Origin: DATBGZ01 sp036557785
GTDB taxonomy: Bacteria; Actinomycetota; Actinomycetes; Mycobacteriales; Micromonosporaceae
Direction of reading: 5' to 3'
Length of the DNA stretch: 64,000 nucleotides
Assembly (NCBI GenBank): GCA_036557785.1
Contig: DATBGZ010000056.1
Coordinates: 1-64,000, forward strand
Positions 18,173 to 26,313 of this stretch are shown here, in pieces (the first letter of the stretch is position 1; each line of letters starts with the position of its first letter). The notes under the pieces were generated by a model, which saw only the letters and a program-made list of their open reading frames with translations, made no database searches and was not told where the DNA came from. The position numbers and the translations under genes were made by a program.

Positions 18173-19354
18173 GTGGGCGACGAACAGGTGACGCTTATTG
18201 GCGGCAAACTGGGAGAGCCGCCGAAGGTCGTGAGCGCCCCTTTGTTACCGGGCGGCGTTGGCGAGGTGGCCAGCGGCAATGGCGACTACAAGCCCGATCA
18301 GTACGGCAAGCACGACATGAGCTTCCAAGCTATCTACAACTTCACGCCCGACGAGTGCTACCTGTCCCACCAGCGCAACGCGGAGCGGCTGAAGACGATG
18401 GCGCTGAAGAACCAGGCGATCGGGGCAGGCCTGGACGCGCAGGCCTATTTCGGCGGCGAGGCCGAGAAGGAGTGGACCCGCGACGCCAACGAGTACGTGC
18501 AGGTCGCCGGCTCGCTGCTGAGCCTCGGTGGCAACTGCCTTCAGTACATGACCGGACCCGAAACGATCAAGGCGCAGGCCAAGGACAAGATCACAACGGT
18601 CGAGACTCAGGCGAAGGAGTTCAAGCCCCAACCGTTCGACTGGAACCCGCTGTTCAGCGAGGATCATTACCAGGCGAAGGACACCGGCTCGGGTTGGGTC
18701 ACCGTCAGCCAGGCGCAGAAGGACGAGGCGAAAGCACGCTTCAACAAGCTGCTGCAGGACAAGCCGGACCTGGTTGGTGCCAACAAGTCTCTGAACGCCG
18801 GCAACGCATGGCAGAAGTTCTATCAGGGCACGGCCACGGCGATGAACCAGTCGATCATGACGACTCTCATTCAGGCGAAGGGGGCGGACGAACGCGGCTT
18901 CTTCACCCTGGGAGTCGCGGTCCTGAAGGGGATCGTGACCATCAAGGGGCAGTGGGACTCCGAGAACGCGGACCCGACGACCCAGCAGACCCAGGTGGTC
19001 CTCCCCGATGGCCGGACGATCTTCGTCCCGTCCACCACGACGCCCGGCGGCACACCGGCGATCGGCGGAACCGGCCTGGCCGGGGTCACACCGGCGGCAG
19101 CACCGGCCAACGCTCTCGCCGGCACCGCCGCCGCGCTGGCCTCCCCGTCGCTCGGCAATGTCGGCGGCGCCGTCGCCGAGACGCGTCCCGGCCCGGTCGG
19201 CGGCCTCATGGGCGCCCCGCCTGGCGCCGGACGCGGCAGCACGCGTCGTAACGACGAGGATCCGCACGCTCGGCTGTGGGAGGTCACCGAGGAGGACGGC
19301 GAGATCTGGGGTGCCGGGACGATCGGAGCGATCGACGGCGGTGTGCTGGCCTGA
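18173..19354 (+). CDS. PPE/WXG-like T7SS candidate substrate with C-terminal W-acidic motif
   Basis: 393 residues. The N-terminal two-thirds are helical and charged (residues 50-260), with FFTLGVAVLKGIVTIKG as a possible packing helix. Residues about 275-350 are Ala/Gly/Pro-rich and flexible. The last 30 residues contain RLWEVTEEDGEIWGAG and end GGVLA; the protein ending at 20816 has a matching tail. C-terminal acidic W-containing tails followed by a VPPVI-type end are common in PPE-like T7SS proteins of Streptomyces and relatives. The GTG start at 18173 has GGAGG 8 bases upstream, better than the GTG at 18158. No signal peptide. Secretion through the neighbouring T7SS is inferred. Confidence 0.7.
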   Translation: MGDEQVTLIGGKLGEPPKVVSAPLLPGGVGEVASGNGDYKPDQYGKHDMSFQAIYNFTPDECYLSHQRNAERLKTMALKNQAIGAGLDAQAYFGGEAEKEWTRDANEYVQVAGSLLSLGGNCLQYMTGPETIKAQAKDKITTVETQAKEFKPQPFDWNPLFSEDHYQAKDTGSGWVTVSQAQKDEAKARFNKLLQDKPDLVGANKSLNAGNAWQKFYQGTATAMNQSIMTTLIQAKGADERGFFTLGVAVLKGIVTIKGQWDSENADPTTQQTQVVLPDGRTIFVPSTTTPGGTPAIGGTGLAGVTPAAAPANALAGTAAALASPSLGNVGGAVAETRPGPVGGLMGAPPGAGRGSTRRNDEDPHARLWEVTEEDGEIWGAGTIGAIDGGVLA

Positions 19355-19360
19355 GGGGCC

Positions 19361-19387
19361 GGAACCTTCCGCAGGACGCCACGTCGA
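19361..19387 (+). promoter_or_regulatory. ECF-type promoter GGAAC-N16-CGTCGA with GGAACCTTCC element
   Basis: -35 GGAAC (19361-19365) inside the palindrome GGAACCTTCC, 16 bases, -10 CGTCGA (19382-19387), about 94 bases before the GTG at 19481. This is the most exact match in the window to the GGAAC-N16-18-CGTCR pattern. It marks a new transcription start inside the substrate cluster. Confidence 0.55.
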
Positions 19388-19480
19388 CACGCGTTCTCCC
19401 GCGTCAACACAATGAGACTCCGCAGTCCCGGGCCTTCCTGGGCGCGGTCCGCGGACAGCAACGCGAGGAGGGTCGGGCGG

Positions 19481-19852
19481 GTGGGTAACGAACAGCCGGG
19501 GCAGGGCCAACCGACGGACGGGCAACAGCCGGCGCAGTCCATCGACGGGGAGAAAGTCAGCGATCAGGCCGATGGGGCGCGCAGCCTGGCGGACCTGCTC
19601 AACGGCGCGGCCGATGCCGTCGCCGGCATCGGTGTGATGCTGGCGATGCGCAACCCGGGGTCCCTCTACGCCCAGGCCAAGAAGATGGTTTTCGGGGAGG
19701 TCTGGGGCATGGGCGCGCGAATGACCGCCGGCCTGCTCGGCAAGAGCGCCGCGAGCAGCGACGGCGCCGTCGACCTCAGCAAGACCGCGGAGTCGAACGG
19801 CATGTCGAAGCTCAGCGAGGTGAACGGCGTCGAGAGCGCCAAGCTCGTCTGA
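19481..19852 (+). CDS. Small protein of unknown function in T7SS substrate cluster
   Basis: 123 residues. A disordered Gln/Pro/Gly-rich N-terminus (about 1-30), then a helical body with a hydrophobic segment (AADAVAGIGVMLAMRN) and a Gly/Met-rich helix (VFGEVWGMGARMTAGLLG), ending in a polar tail. GTG start with GAGGAGGG 9-10 bases upstream. A GGAACCTTCC/CGTCGA promoter precedes it. It is followed 25 bases later by a larger protein with the W-acidic tail, so it is the small member of the second small/large pair. No family recognised. Confidence 0.6.
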   Translation: MGNEQPGQGQPTDGQQPAQSIDGEKVSDQADGARSLADLLNGAADAVAGIGVMLAMRNPGSLYAQAKKMVFGEVWGMGARMTAGLLGKSAASSDGAVDLSKTAESNGMSKLSEVNGVESAKLV

Positions 19853-19877
19853 GCACGCTCCATGGGGAGGCAGCGCA

Positions 19878-20816
19878 ATGACCTACACCTATGAGGACAT
19901 CCTCGCCGCGGACATCCCCGCCTACGTGACGGGCGCAGCCCAGTTTGCCGCACAGGCCGGCGCGGTCGGCACCGTAGCCGGGTTGGCCAGCGACGGCTAC
20001 AGGCTGCTCGGCGGCTCGTTCAGCGGCCAGGCGCGCGCCGCCCAGTTGGGTGACGCCACGTCCGTCGCATCGGCGACCGGGGCGCTGACGCAGAGCAGCA
20101 CCAAGCTCCTGGACCAGATGAGCGAGACTCCCACGGCTCTTGCCATCGCCAAGGCCAAGGTTCTGGCAGTACAGGCGGCGGTGGAGACCTCACCCATGGG
20201 GCCCATGATGATCGGTGCCGGCGGAGTCATCACTCTGCTCCCGCGGGCGGATGACGAGTACGACGGGGAAGCCAGGGCGGCGGCCTGCGCGGCCTTCAAT
20301 GCGAAGATGCGGGCGGCGATTGCCCTGGCCAACGGTGAGGACGTCAAGGGCAAGGTGCAGACCGTCGCGCTCGGTGTCAGCCTCGCCTCCGCGCTCAAGG
20401 CGGCTCTCACGACGCCGCACGATGTGACCGGCACCGACGGCGACCAGTGGTCGGCGCCACCCGCGCTCGATCTCGGGCCGGGCCCGGAACTGCCGGTCGA
20501 GCAGCCCGCCACCGCCACCGATGCCAGCGGCCCCTACCAGGGACTCACCGGGTACACGCCGCCTCCCGTCTCGGGTGTGTCAGGCCTCAGCACCGCCGCG
20601 GGCACGGTCAGCGGCGCGCCCGCCGCAGGCGCGGTCGGTGCGGGCGCGGTCGGCGGTGGCACGTCGGGGGGCGGGCTCCTGCGTGTCCCCGGGGGCCACG
20701 GACCCGAGCGCGACGATGACGAGGGACCCGAGATCAGGCAGTGGTCCATCGCCGAGGAGACCGACGAGTTCTGGCGCGCCGCCGACGACTCGGCGACGAA
20801 CGGAGTGCTGACCTGA
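19878..20816 (+). CDS. PPE/WXG-like T7SS candidate substrate with C-terminal W-acidic motif
   Basis: 312 residues. The N-terminal 110 residues are Ala-rich helices with LGGSFSGQARAAQLGD, which resembles a WXG turn with Phe instead of Trp. Residues 195-275 are Pro/Gly/Ala-rich and flexible. The C-terminus reads IRQWSIAEETDEFWRAADD and ends NGVLT, aligning with the tail of the protein ending at 19354 (W, EE, E[IF]W, GVL shared). ATG with GGGGAGG 8 bases upstream. It overlaps the next gene by one base (TGATG), so the chain 19481-22824 is one translationally coupled operon. Confidence 0.7.
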   Translation: MTYTYEDILAADIPAYVTGAAQFAAQAGAVGTVAGLASDGYRLLGGSFSGQARAAQLGDATSVASATGALTQSSTKLLDQMSETPTALAIAKAKVLAVQAAVETSPMGPMMIGAGGVITLLPRADDEYDGEARAAACAAFNAKMRAAIALANGEDVKGKVQTVALGVSLASALKAALTTPHDVTGTDGDQWSAPPALDLGPGPELPVEQPATATDASGPYQGLTGYTPPPVSGVSGLSTAAGTVSGAPAAGAVGAGAVGGGTSGGGLLRVPGGHGPERDDDEGPEIRQWSIAEETDEFWRAADDSATNGVLT

Positions 20817-21601
20817 TGGGCGACGAGAAGCGCGAGTTCGTGGCGCCCGCTGGGGCCGGCATACCGGAGCAGCCGGTCCTCGTGGATCAGCCCACGTCTG
20901 CGCAGACGGCTGAGCTTCGGACCGAACAGCCCCAGTTGTGGGCGCAGGAGGCCCAGGCACTGCACGACGAGAAGGGCCTCGACCCGGACGATCACCCCGA
21001 TCTCGTCGACCTACGGGTGCGGCTCGCACTTCGCCACCAGCAGTTGTACGGGAGCTCGGAAGGGACAGCAGACGCGGGCACCCCCCCGGACCAGAGCTGG
21101 CGGATCGGCGCGAACGACCGCACGCCAGCGCAGCTTGCCGGAGACCTGCCGAAGGCGATGGCGGCCGGTGGCGACAGCGTCGACGCCTGGGAGAACCTCA
21201 TGAGTCCACGCAAGATCGTCGTGGACTTCGACGACGACGACGGCCTTGCCAAATGTCTCGACGAGTTGGCCGACTCCACAGAGCGAGCCGGATACATGTA
21301 TAGAGAGGGCTTTGCAAGCCTCAAGATTGGCGCGGGCGGCTTCTGCCTCGGCAGCACGTCAGTGCCCGCTATTGGCAAGCTGGCCGACCGCTTCCCAAAG
21401 AACGGAGAAACCTGCGGCGACAATCTTGTGGAGCTCGGCAAGCAGATCCGGCAACTGGCCCGAGCAGTCGAGCGGAGCAAGGATCCGCACGAGTCCGCGA
21501 AGCGGCAGAACGAGAAGCTCTTGGACAAGTTCCGCGAGTTCAACCATCCTCGTCGCAAGCGACCGGCCGAGCCCGGTCCGGACCTGGCTGGTACCCCGTG
21601 A
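20816..21601 (+). CDS. Hypothetical helical protein in T7SS substrate operon
   Basis: 261 residues. The first 100 are acidic with Gln-rich helices (AQEAQALHDEKGLDPDDHPD). The rest contains VVDFDDDDGLAKCLDELAD, two Cys that could pair (GGFCLGST, GETCGDN), and a basic C-terminal helix (NEKLLDKFREFNHPRRKRP). No WXG, no signal peptide, no known family. The start overlaps the previous stop by one base and the stop overlaps the next GTG by four (GTGA), so expression is tightly coupled to both neighbours. Local GC is lower than the flanking housekeeping genes. Confidence 0.65.
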   Translation: MGDEKREFVAPAGAGIPEQPVLVDQPTSAQTAELRTEQPQLWAQEAQALHDEKGLDPDDHPDLVDLRVRLALRHQQLYGSSEGTADAGTPPDQSWRIGANDRTPAQLAGDLPKAMAAGGDSVDAWENLMSPRKIVVDFDDDDGLAKCLDELADSTERAGYMYREGFASLKIGAGGFCLGSTSVPAIGKLADRFPKNGETCGDNLVELGKQIRQLARAVERSKDPHESAKRQNEKLLDKFREFNHPRRKRPAEPGPDLAGTP

Positions 21602-22824
21602 CCGACGCCACCGATCCCCCCGAATTGAAGTCGCTGGAGACGATGGTCAGCAACTTCGTCCTGGTCAGCAACCCCGAAGTCGCCGACCTCGTGTGTCGGG
21701 TGGCCACGAGTGCCCTGGACGCTGTGAATGACCAGGCAGACGCATTCAAGAAGGTGCAGGAACGCCTCGGTGATCAGACCAAGTTCAGCGGAAAAGTGGC
21801 CCAGATCTGTTCCGAGATACTGACGACGCTCCAGAAAGAGCACAAGCGGGTAGCCGACGAGTGCGCCCTTCTGACCGCGGTCTACACGCCCACGGCCAAG
21901 GAACTCGTCAGTCGGATACCCCATCAGATCATGGTCCCCGCGTACTATCCCATGAAGTTCTCGACACTCTGGACCGGGAAACAGGCTGAGCAGACGGAGA
22001 CAGTCCCGGAGATCAACGGGCGCATGGCGGCGTTCCGGGCAACCGGTGTGACGGATCCCTTTGGAGACGATGAGTTCTGGCCCGGCCGCTTCGACAAACT
22101 TAACTGGAATCATTGGACTGGCGGTCTAAACAGCGTGGGCCAGGCGCTGTTCCTCATGGAGGTCGGGGACAGATCCGAGGTGCGTCAGCTGCTCGACGTT
22201 TACGACGCGGCTGGCCGGAAGTTGAACAACCAGGACTTCCAGAAAGTCTCCCTTCCCGACGTGGACGCCAACGACGGAAACCAGGAGATCAAGAAGGAGG
22301 TCAAGAAGGCCGTCGACGACGCCAAGCAGCCCAAGCCGTTCACCAACCCCGCAGGGGTCAACCTCGGTGACCTCTCGGCCGGCGCCGCCAGCCCATTGGC
22401 ACCCGCCTCAACTCCCGACGCCGGGACCGCTGCGGACGATGCCAACAAGCCACAGTTCACGGCCGGCAGCGCCAACCAGCCGACCGATGCCGCTGTGGAC
22501 AATTCCAGCTACGGCGCGGCGGGGGCGGACCCCGGCGGCATACCCATGCGCTCCGACGTGCCCACCGCGGCTGCCAACAGCCTCAACGCCCCTGCCGGGG
22601 GGAGCAACGGCCCGGGCGGTGCCGGCTCGAGCGTGCTGCCCTACGTGCCGGGCGCCGGTGCCGGCCTGGCGCCCGGGACGAACGGCCTCGGCGGCACCGG
22701 TGCAGCCGGAAAGCTGGCCGAACTGGACTGGCACGCGCTCATCGGACTGGTCAACGTCGCCCCGGCCGGCGTCATCGACAGCCCCCCGAGCCCCGGCGAC
22801 GACAACGAGACCGGCTGGGCGTAG
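21598..22824 (+). CDS. Candidate T7SS substrate, helical N-terminus and Ala/Pro/Gly-rich C-terminus
   Basis: 408 residues. Residues 10-90 are helical hairpin-like (SALDAVNDQADAFKKVQERL, ILTTLQKEHKRVADE); residues 90-190 contain many aromatics (PAYYPMKFSTLWTG, WPGRFDKLNWNHWTGG). From about 225 to 385 it is low-complexity Ala/Pro/Gly/Asn, ending LDWHALIGLVNVAPAGVID and DDNETGWA. The architecture, helical head plus flexible tail, matches PPE/Esp-type secreted proteins, but I cannot assign a family. GTG start in the GTGA overlap. eccE begins 6 bases later, so this substrate is co-expressed with the machine. Confidence 0.65.
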   Translation: MTDATDPPELKSLETMVSNFVLVSNPEVADLVCRVATSALDAVNDQADAFKKVQERLGDQTKFSGKVAQICSEILTTLQKEHKRVADECALLTAVYTPTAKELVSRIPHQIMVPAYYPMKFSTLWTGKQAEQTETVPEINGRMAAFRATGVTDPFGDDEFWPGRFDKLNWNHWTGGLNSVGQALFLMEVGDRSEVRQLLDVYDAAGRKLNNQDFQKVSLPDVDANDGNQEIKKEVKKAVDDAKQPKPFTNPAGVNLGDLSAGAASPLAPASTPDAGTAADDANKPQFTAGSANQPTDAAVDNSSYGAAGADPGGIPMRSDVPTAAANSLNAPAGGSNGPGGAGSSVLPYVPGAGAGLAPGTNGLGGTGAAGKLAELDWHALIGLVNVAPAGVIDSPPSPGDDNETGWA

Positions 22825-22830
22825 CGCGCC

Positions 22831-24036
22831 ATGACCCGGCCGCACGAACACCAGGGGATGCTGGCCCGGCACACCAGCGCCGGGCGGGTCGGAGTGGTCC
22901 AGATCGTGGCCATCGAGCTGGCCGTGATGGCGGTGGTGACGCCGGCCGTCACCACGACGCCGATGACCGCGATGACCACAACGCTGGTCGCGCTGCCGCT
23001 GCTGCTCCCGGTGCTGGCCCGCCACCACGGACGGTGGTGGTACGAGGCCGTGTTCGCCTGGCTCGAGCTGCGCCGACGCAGGCGTGACGGCACCCGGGCC
23101 GTGCTCGTCGGTGCCGAGTTCTTCGATACCTACCCGGAGCTGGCCCGCCTCTTCCCCCACCTGGCCATCCAGTCGATACCGCACCGAGAGACATCGATCG
23201 GTATCGGAGCCGACGACCTGGGCTGGTTCGCCGTCATCGCCCTGACCGCACCGGACGGGATTGCCGTCGGCCCCAGCGAGCCCATGAGCATCGGCCTGCT
23301 GGTGCGGCAGGCCGGCGCACTGAGCACCGTTCAGGTGGTCACGCGGCACACGCCGGCCCCGGTCAGCGCCGACCCCGATTCGCCGTGCGCGGTGTCCTAT
23401 CAGGAGCTTTGTCAGCGGCTCGCCGTTGCCTACCAGCGCCAGACCTGGATCGCGCTGCGCATCGAGCTGCGCGACGCCGCCGACCGCGAGGGCGACGAGG
23501 CTGGGGTCCACGCGGCCCTGGCGAGCGCGACCACGCGGATCAGCGAGCTGCTGAACTCGCAGGGGATGGGCCACCGGGTGCTCGACGCGCGAGGGCTGCG
23601 TCGGGCCCTGGCCGACGCCTACGGCCCGGGTCCGTACGCAGGCGGGCATCTCGTCTCCGGGGCCGCCGGCGAGTCGTGGAGCCGATGGCGGGGCGAGCAC
23701 GCGGTCCACCTCTGCTACGCGGTCACCGACTGGCCGGAGGATGCCGCACCTGAGACGCTGACCTGGCTCGGTGCCGTGGCTGGGGCGCACGCGGTCTGTG
23801 TGTCGCTTGCCGCTGGGCCGATGCGCGCGCCGGGCCGTGACAGCGGACACGTCGGCGGCCGCGTGGTGGTTCGCCTGGTCGCCTCGCCCCGTACGGTGCG
23901 CCAGTGCCAGCGCACCCTTCGCGCCGGCGCCGGCCGGCTGGGGATCGGCCTGGTTCGCCTCGACGGCGAGCTGGGACCGGCGGTGTACGCCTCCACCCCC
24001 ACGGCCGCCTCGCACGGTTGGGGCAACCCATGGTGA
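22831..24036 (+). CDS. eccE: Type VII secretion protein EccE
   Basis: A peripheral membrane component of the ESX core complex, beside EccB, EccC and EccD in mycobacteria. 401 residues with two N-terminal membrane helices (about 20-57), then a cytosolic region beginning ARHHGRWWYEAVFAWLELRRRRR, typical of EccE, and a mixed alpha/beta domain. ATG 22831, six bases after the preceding gene's stop. The next gene starts within its last codons. Sequence identity to the mycobacterial protein is expected to be low, so the call rests on topology, the RWWYEA block and the position next to eccD/eccC. Confidence 0.8.
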   Translation: MTRPHEHQGMLARHTSAGRVGVVQIVAIELAVMAVVTPAVTTTPMTAMTTTLVALPLLLPVLARHHGRWWYEAVFAWLELRRRRRDGTRAVLVGAEFFDTYPELARLFPHLAIQSIPHRETSIGIGADDLGWFAVIALTAPDGIAVGPSEPMSIGLLVRQAGALSTVQVVTRHTPAPVSADPDSPCAVSYQELCQRLAVAYQRQTWIALRIELRDAADREGDEAGVHAALASATTRISELLNSQGMGHRVLDARGLRRALADAYGPGPYAGGHLVSGAAGESWSRWRGEHAVHLCYAVTDWPEDAAPETLTWLGAVAGAHAVCVSLAAGPMRAPGRDSGHVGGRVVVRLVASPRTVRQCQRTLRAGAGRLGIGLVRLDGELGPAVYASTPTAASHGWGNPW

Positions 24037-24695
24037 CCGCGCGCAGCATCGCGGCCCCGCAGGAGATGCCCTACACCATGCTGGACGGGTTGCGGTTCGC
24101 CATCCCGTCCACCGGCGTCGTGCTCGGCCGTGACGCCGCGGGCAACGCGGTTCAGGCGAGCCTGTTCGCGCCCGGGGCGACAACGGTCACCTACATCGGT
24201 GGCTGGTGGGCGGTGCAGTTGATCGTGCTGCGATGCCTGGCCATCGGCGCCGTCCTACAGATCGATGCGATCGACACCGACACCCCGGCCCGCGCCGGGG
24301 CGCTCGCGGGACTGCACGAATGGCTCGCGCTGGCCCGCCCGGTCGGCGGCGGTGCCCAACCCGCCACCCCGGACCGACCGGTCCTGCACGTGCGCGACCT
24401 CGGGCCGTCCGGGCCAACGGAAGCGCCGCCGCCGGCGCCCTGGCAGACCACCCTCACGGTGCTGTCCCGGGTCACGCCGGCCAATCACGACATCGTCGAG
24501 GCGGCCGACGTGGTCCTGTCCCAACGGCTCGACCCGCGGGAGGCGGCGGTGGTGGCGTCGGCGCGACTCCTGACGCCTGAGTTCGCGCGGGAGGTCGGGG
24601 CGATGGACAACGAAACCATCGCGGCCAGCCGACCCAGAGCCGTGCGCTACGTCCGCCTATGTCCGACCACTGTGGAGCGTCAACTCTTCGGCTGA
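24030..24695 (+). CDS. T7SS-locus protein of unknown function, downstream of eccE
   Basis: About 221 residues with no membrane helix or signal peptide. The N-terminus (MLDGLRFAIPSTGVVLGRDAAGNAVQASLF) and middle (TVTYIGGWWAVQLIVLRCLAIGA, QIDAIDTDTP) suggest a compact alpha/beta cytosolic domain; the end (DNETIAASRPRAVRYVRLCPTTVERQLFG) is well structured. It overlaps eccE by seven bases, so they are translated together and probably act together. Comparable genes follow eccE in other non-mycobacterial ESX clusters as far as I recall, without a known role. It converges on eccD with a 15-base gap. Confidence 0.65.
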   Translation: MVTARSIAAPQEMPYTMLDGLRFAIPSTGVVLGRDAAGNAVQASLFAPGATTVTYIGGWWAVQLIVLRCLAIGAVLQIDAIDTDTPARAGALAGLHEWLALARPVGGGAQPATPDRPVLHVRDLGPSGPTEAPPPAPWQTTLTVLSRVTPANHDIVEAADVVLSQRLDPREAAVVASARLLTPEFAREVGAMDNETIAASRPRAVRYVRLCPTTVERQLFG

Positions 24696-24710
24696 GCCGT
24701 TACCGCCCGA

Positions 24711-26090
24711 TCAGCCGCGGATCGCGCGCACCGTGGTGAGAATCCCGCTGACCCAGATGGCCAGCGGCGCCACGGCCACGATGAGCAGCGTCTCGAGCAG
24801 ATCCAGCACGCGACCCCAGAACGGCGACTGCTGTCGATCCCCCGTCACGCCGAAGCCGAGGCTGAACACGGCCACCGCGACGGCCGCCCCGACCACGGCC
24901 AGCAGGCGGACATCAGATCCGATGAGGTGCACCAGATTTGCGATGAGCGCACCGAGCGCGACGCCGGCACCGAGCAGCAGCGCGAGGCGTTGCGAGCGGG
25001 CGCCGAACCACCGGCTGCGCAGGACCGGAAGCATCCCGAGCACCCCGGCGAGCAGCATCCCGGGCAGCCCCGCCCGGGCGACCAGCACGGCCGTACCGGC
25101 ACTGACGAGGGCGATCGCGGCGAGCATCGACGACAGGTAGGCATTGACCCGTCGGCTGAGATCGGTGACGTTGACGCCGTCGACGGTCTGCGACTCCTGG
25201 CGCAGTTGGTCCCGGTCGGTGGGCACGGACGGTCGGGGCAGACCGGTCAACCGGTAGGCCAGTATCGGCGTCGCCGGCAGGGCGGCGTAGGCCACGACGG
25301 CGGTGAGCGCGGCGGCCCCGGTGAGCCCGGTCTCAAGGGTGGTCGCGAGCCCCAGCGCCGCCGTGGTCGCCCCGGCGCAGACGCTCATGCCGAGGAACAG
25401 CGGGGCGGCGAGCGGGACACCCACGGAGCCGATGACCGCAGTGACGATGAAGGCCGTCGCCGCGACCGTGGCGTGAGCGACGGTCAGCTCGGTCAGTGGC
25501 CGCTCGCCCGCCGTGGCCAGCAAGCCGCCCACGCCGGCATAGAGCGCGGCCAACGCCGCGTAGGCGGTTCCGGCCCGGGGTTGGCCGAAGGACCGGGCGA
25601 AGACGACCGCCACGACGAGCAGTACGCACGCCACGCCGAAGGCGGTCAGGCCGGCCGTGGTGAAGGGAGCGCCGACGGCCAGCAGCACCGGAAGCCCCAC
25701 CGCCACGACGAGCAGCCCGGCGGCGAGTGCGGCCGCCCGGTTCGTCTCGGCCGTCCACCGGGCGACCTTCTCCGTGGTCCCGGAGGCCAGGGCGTATACA
25801 AGGTCATCGAAGACCATGACTGGCGCGTCCTCGCCGCGGGGGCGCAGGTACAACAGCTCGCCGTCGCGGACCGACAACTCGGCCGGGGTGCGCGACGTAT
25901 CCAGGGGTGGGCTGCCGAGCCGGGAGAGGGACCAGCCGTCACGCATCCCGGCGCCGTTGCCGCTTGCCGGGTCGCCCGTGGCATCGAGCAGGTTGGGCAG
26001 CAGGTCAGCGAGCGGCACATCCGCGGGGACGGCCACGTCGAGCCGACCCCGCGGTGCCACGATCGTGACCCTGCTCAGCCCGGTTGCCAC
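24711..26090 (-). CDS. eccD: Type VII secretion integral membrane protein EccD
   Basis: The channel-forming or scaffold membrane subunit of ESX systems. About 459 residues: an N-terminal ubiquitin-like (YukD-type) domain (residues 1-95; RVTIVAPRGRLDVAVPADVPLADLLPN), then about 11 hydrophobic helices to the C-terminus. GTG 26090 is chosen because the family's first strand begins a few residues later; the frame stays open to 26315 but that part is Arg/Pro-rich and would cross a run of nine G. Divergent from eccC, so the two share a control region of about 220 bases. Alone among core genes it is on the reverse strand. Confidence 0.86.
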   Translation of the reverse strand: MATGLSRVTIVAPRGRLDVAVPADVPLADLLPNLLDATGDPASGNGAGMRDGWSLSRLGSPPLDTSRTPAELSVRDGELLYLRPRGEDAPVMVFDDLVYALASGTTEKVARWTAETNRAAALAAGLLVVAVGLPVLLAVGAPFTTAGLTAFGVACVLLVVAVVFARSFGQPRAGTAYAALAALYAGVGGLLATAGERPLTELTVAHATVAATAFIVTAVIGSVGVPLAAPLFLGMSVCAGATTAALGLATTLETGLTGAAALTAVVAYAALPATPILAYRLTGLPRPSVPTDRDQLRQESQTVDGVNVTDLSRRVNAYLSSMLAAIALVSAGTAVLVARAGLPGMLLAGVLGMLPVLRSRWFGARSQRLALLLGAGVALGALIANLVHLIGSDVRLLAVVGAAVAVAVFSLGFGVTGDRQQSPFWGRVLDLLETLLIVAVAPLAIWVSGILTTVRAIRG

Positions 26091-26313
26091 GCCTGCTGCG
26101 CCCTCTCTGTCGCCAGTGACCGACGCGGTCTCATGCTCTGTACGCCATCGACGAGGCCCAACGCCCCCCCCCGGCCCGACGACATCGTAGGGCGCACGGG
26201 GCCTTCGGTGAACCTTGCGGCGGGCCGGAACAGGGCGGAAGTTGCCGCCCTGACCGCGGCCCGTCGTCGCCGTACCGTGGTGGCAACCTCCCCGCGGACG
26301 GAGGCACCACACC
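26091..26313. promoter_or_regulatory. Divergent eccD/eccC control region
   Basis: 223 bases between the two core genes. It has a run of nine C at about 26164-26172 (nine G on the eccD strand) and TGAACCTTGC at 26209-26218, a degenerate form of the island's GGAANCTTCC element, 105 bases ahead of eccC, a distance similar to other sites. Two GGAA-bearing stretches follow (GGAACAGGGC, GGAAGTTGCC). I see no convincing -10. Confidence 0.4.

Noticed and set aside
26226..26260. GGAAC and GGAAG sites before eccC as ECF promoters
   Set aside because: No CGTC at 16-18 bases; nearest is at 20. Left out as a promoter call.
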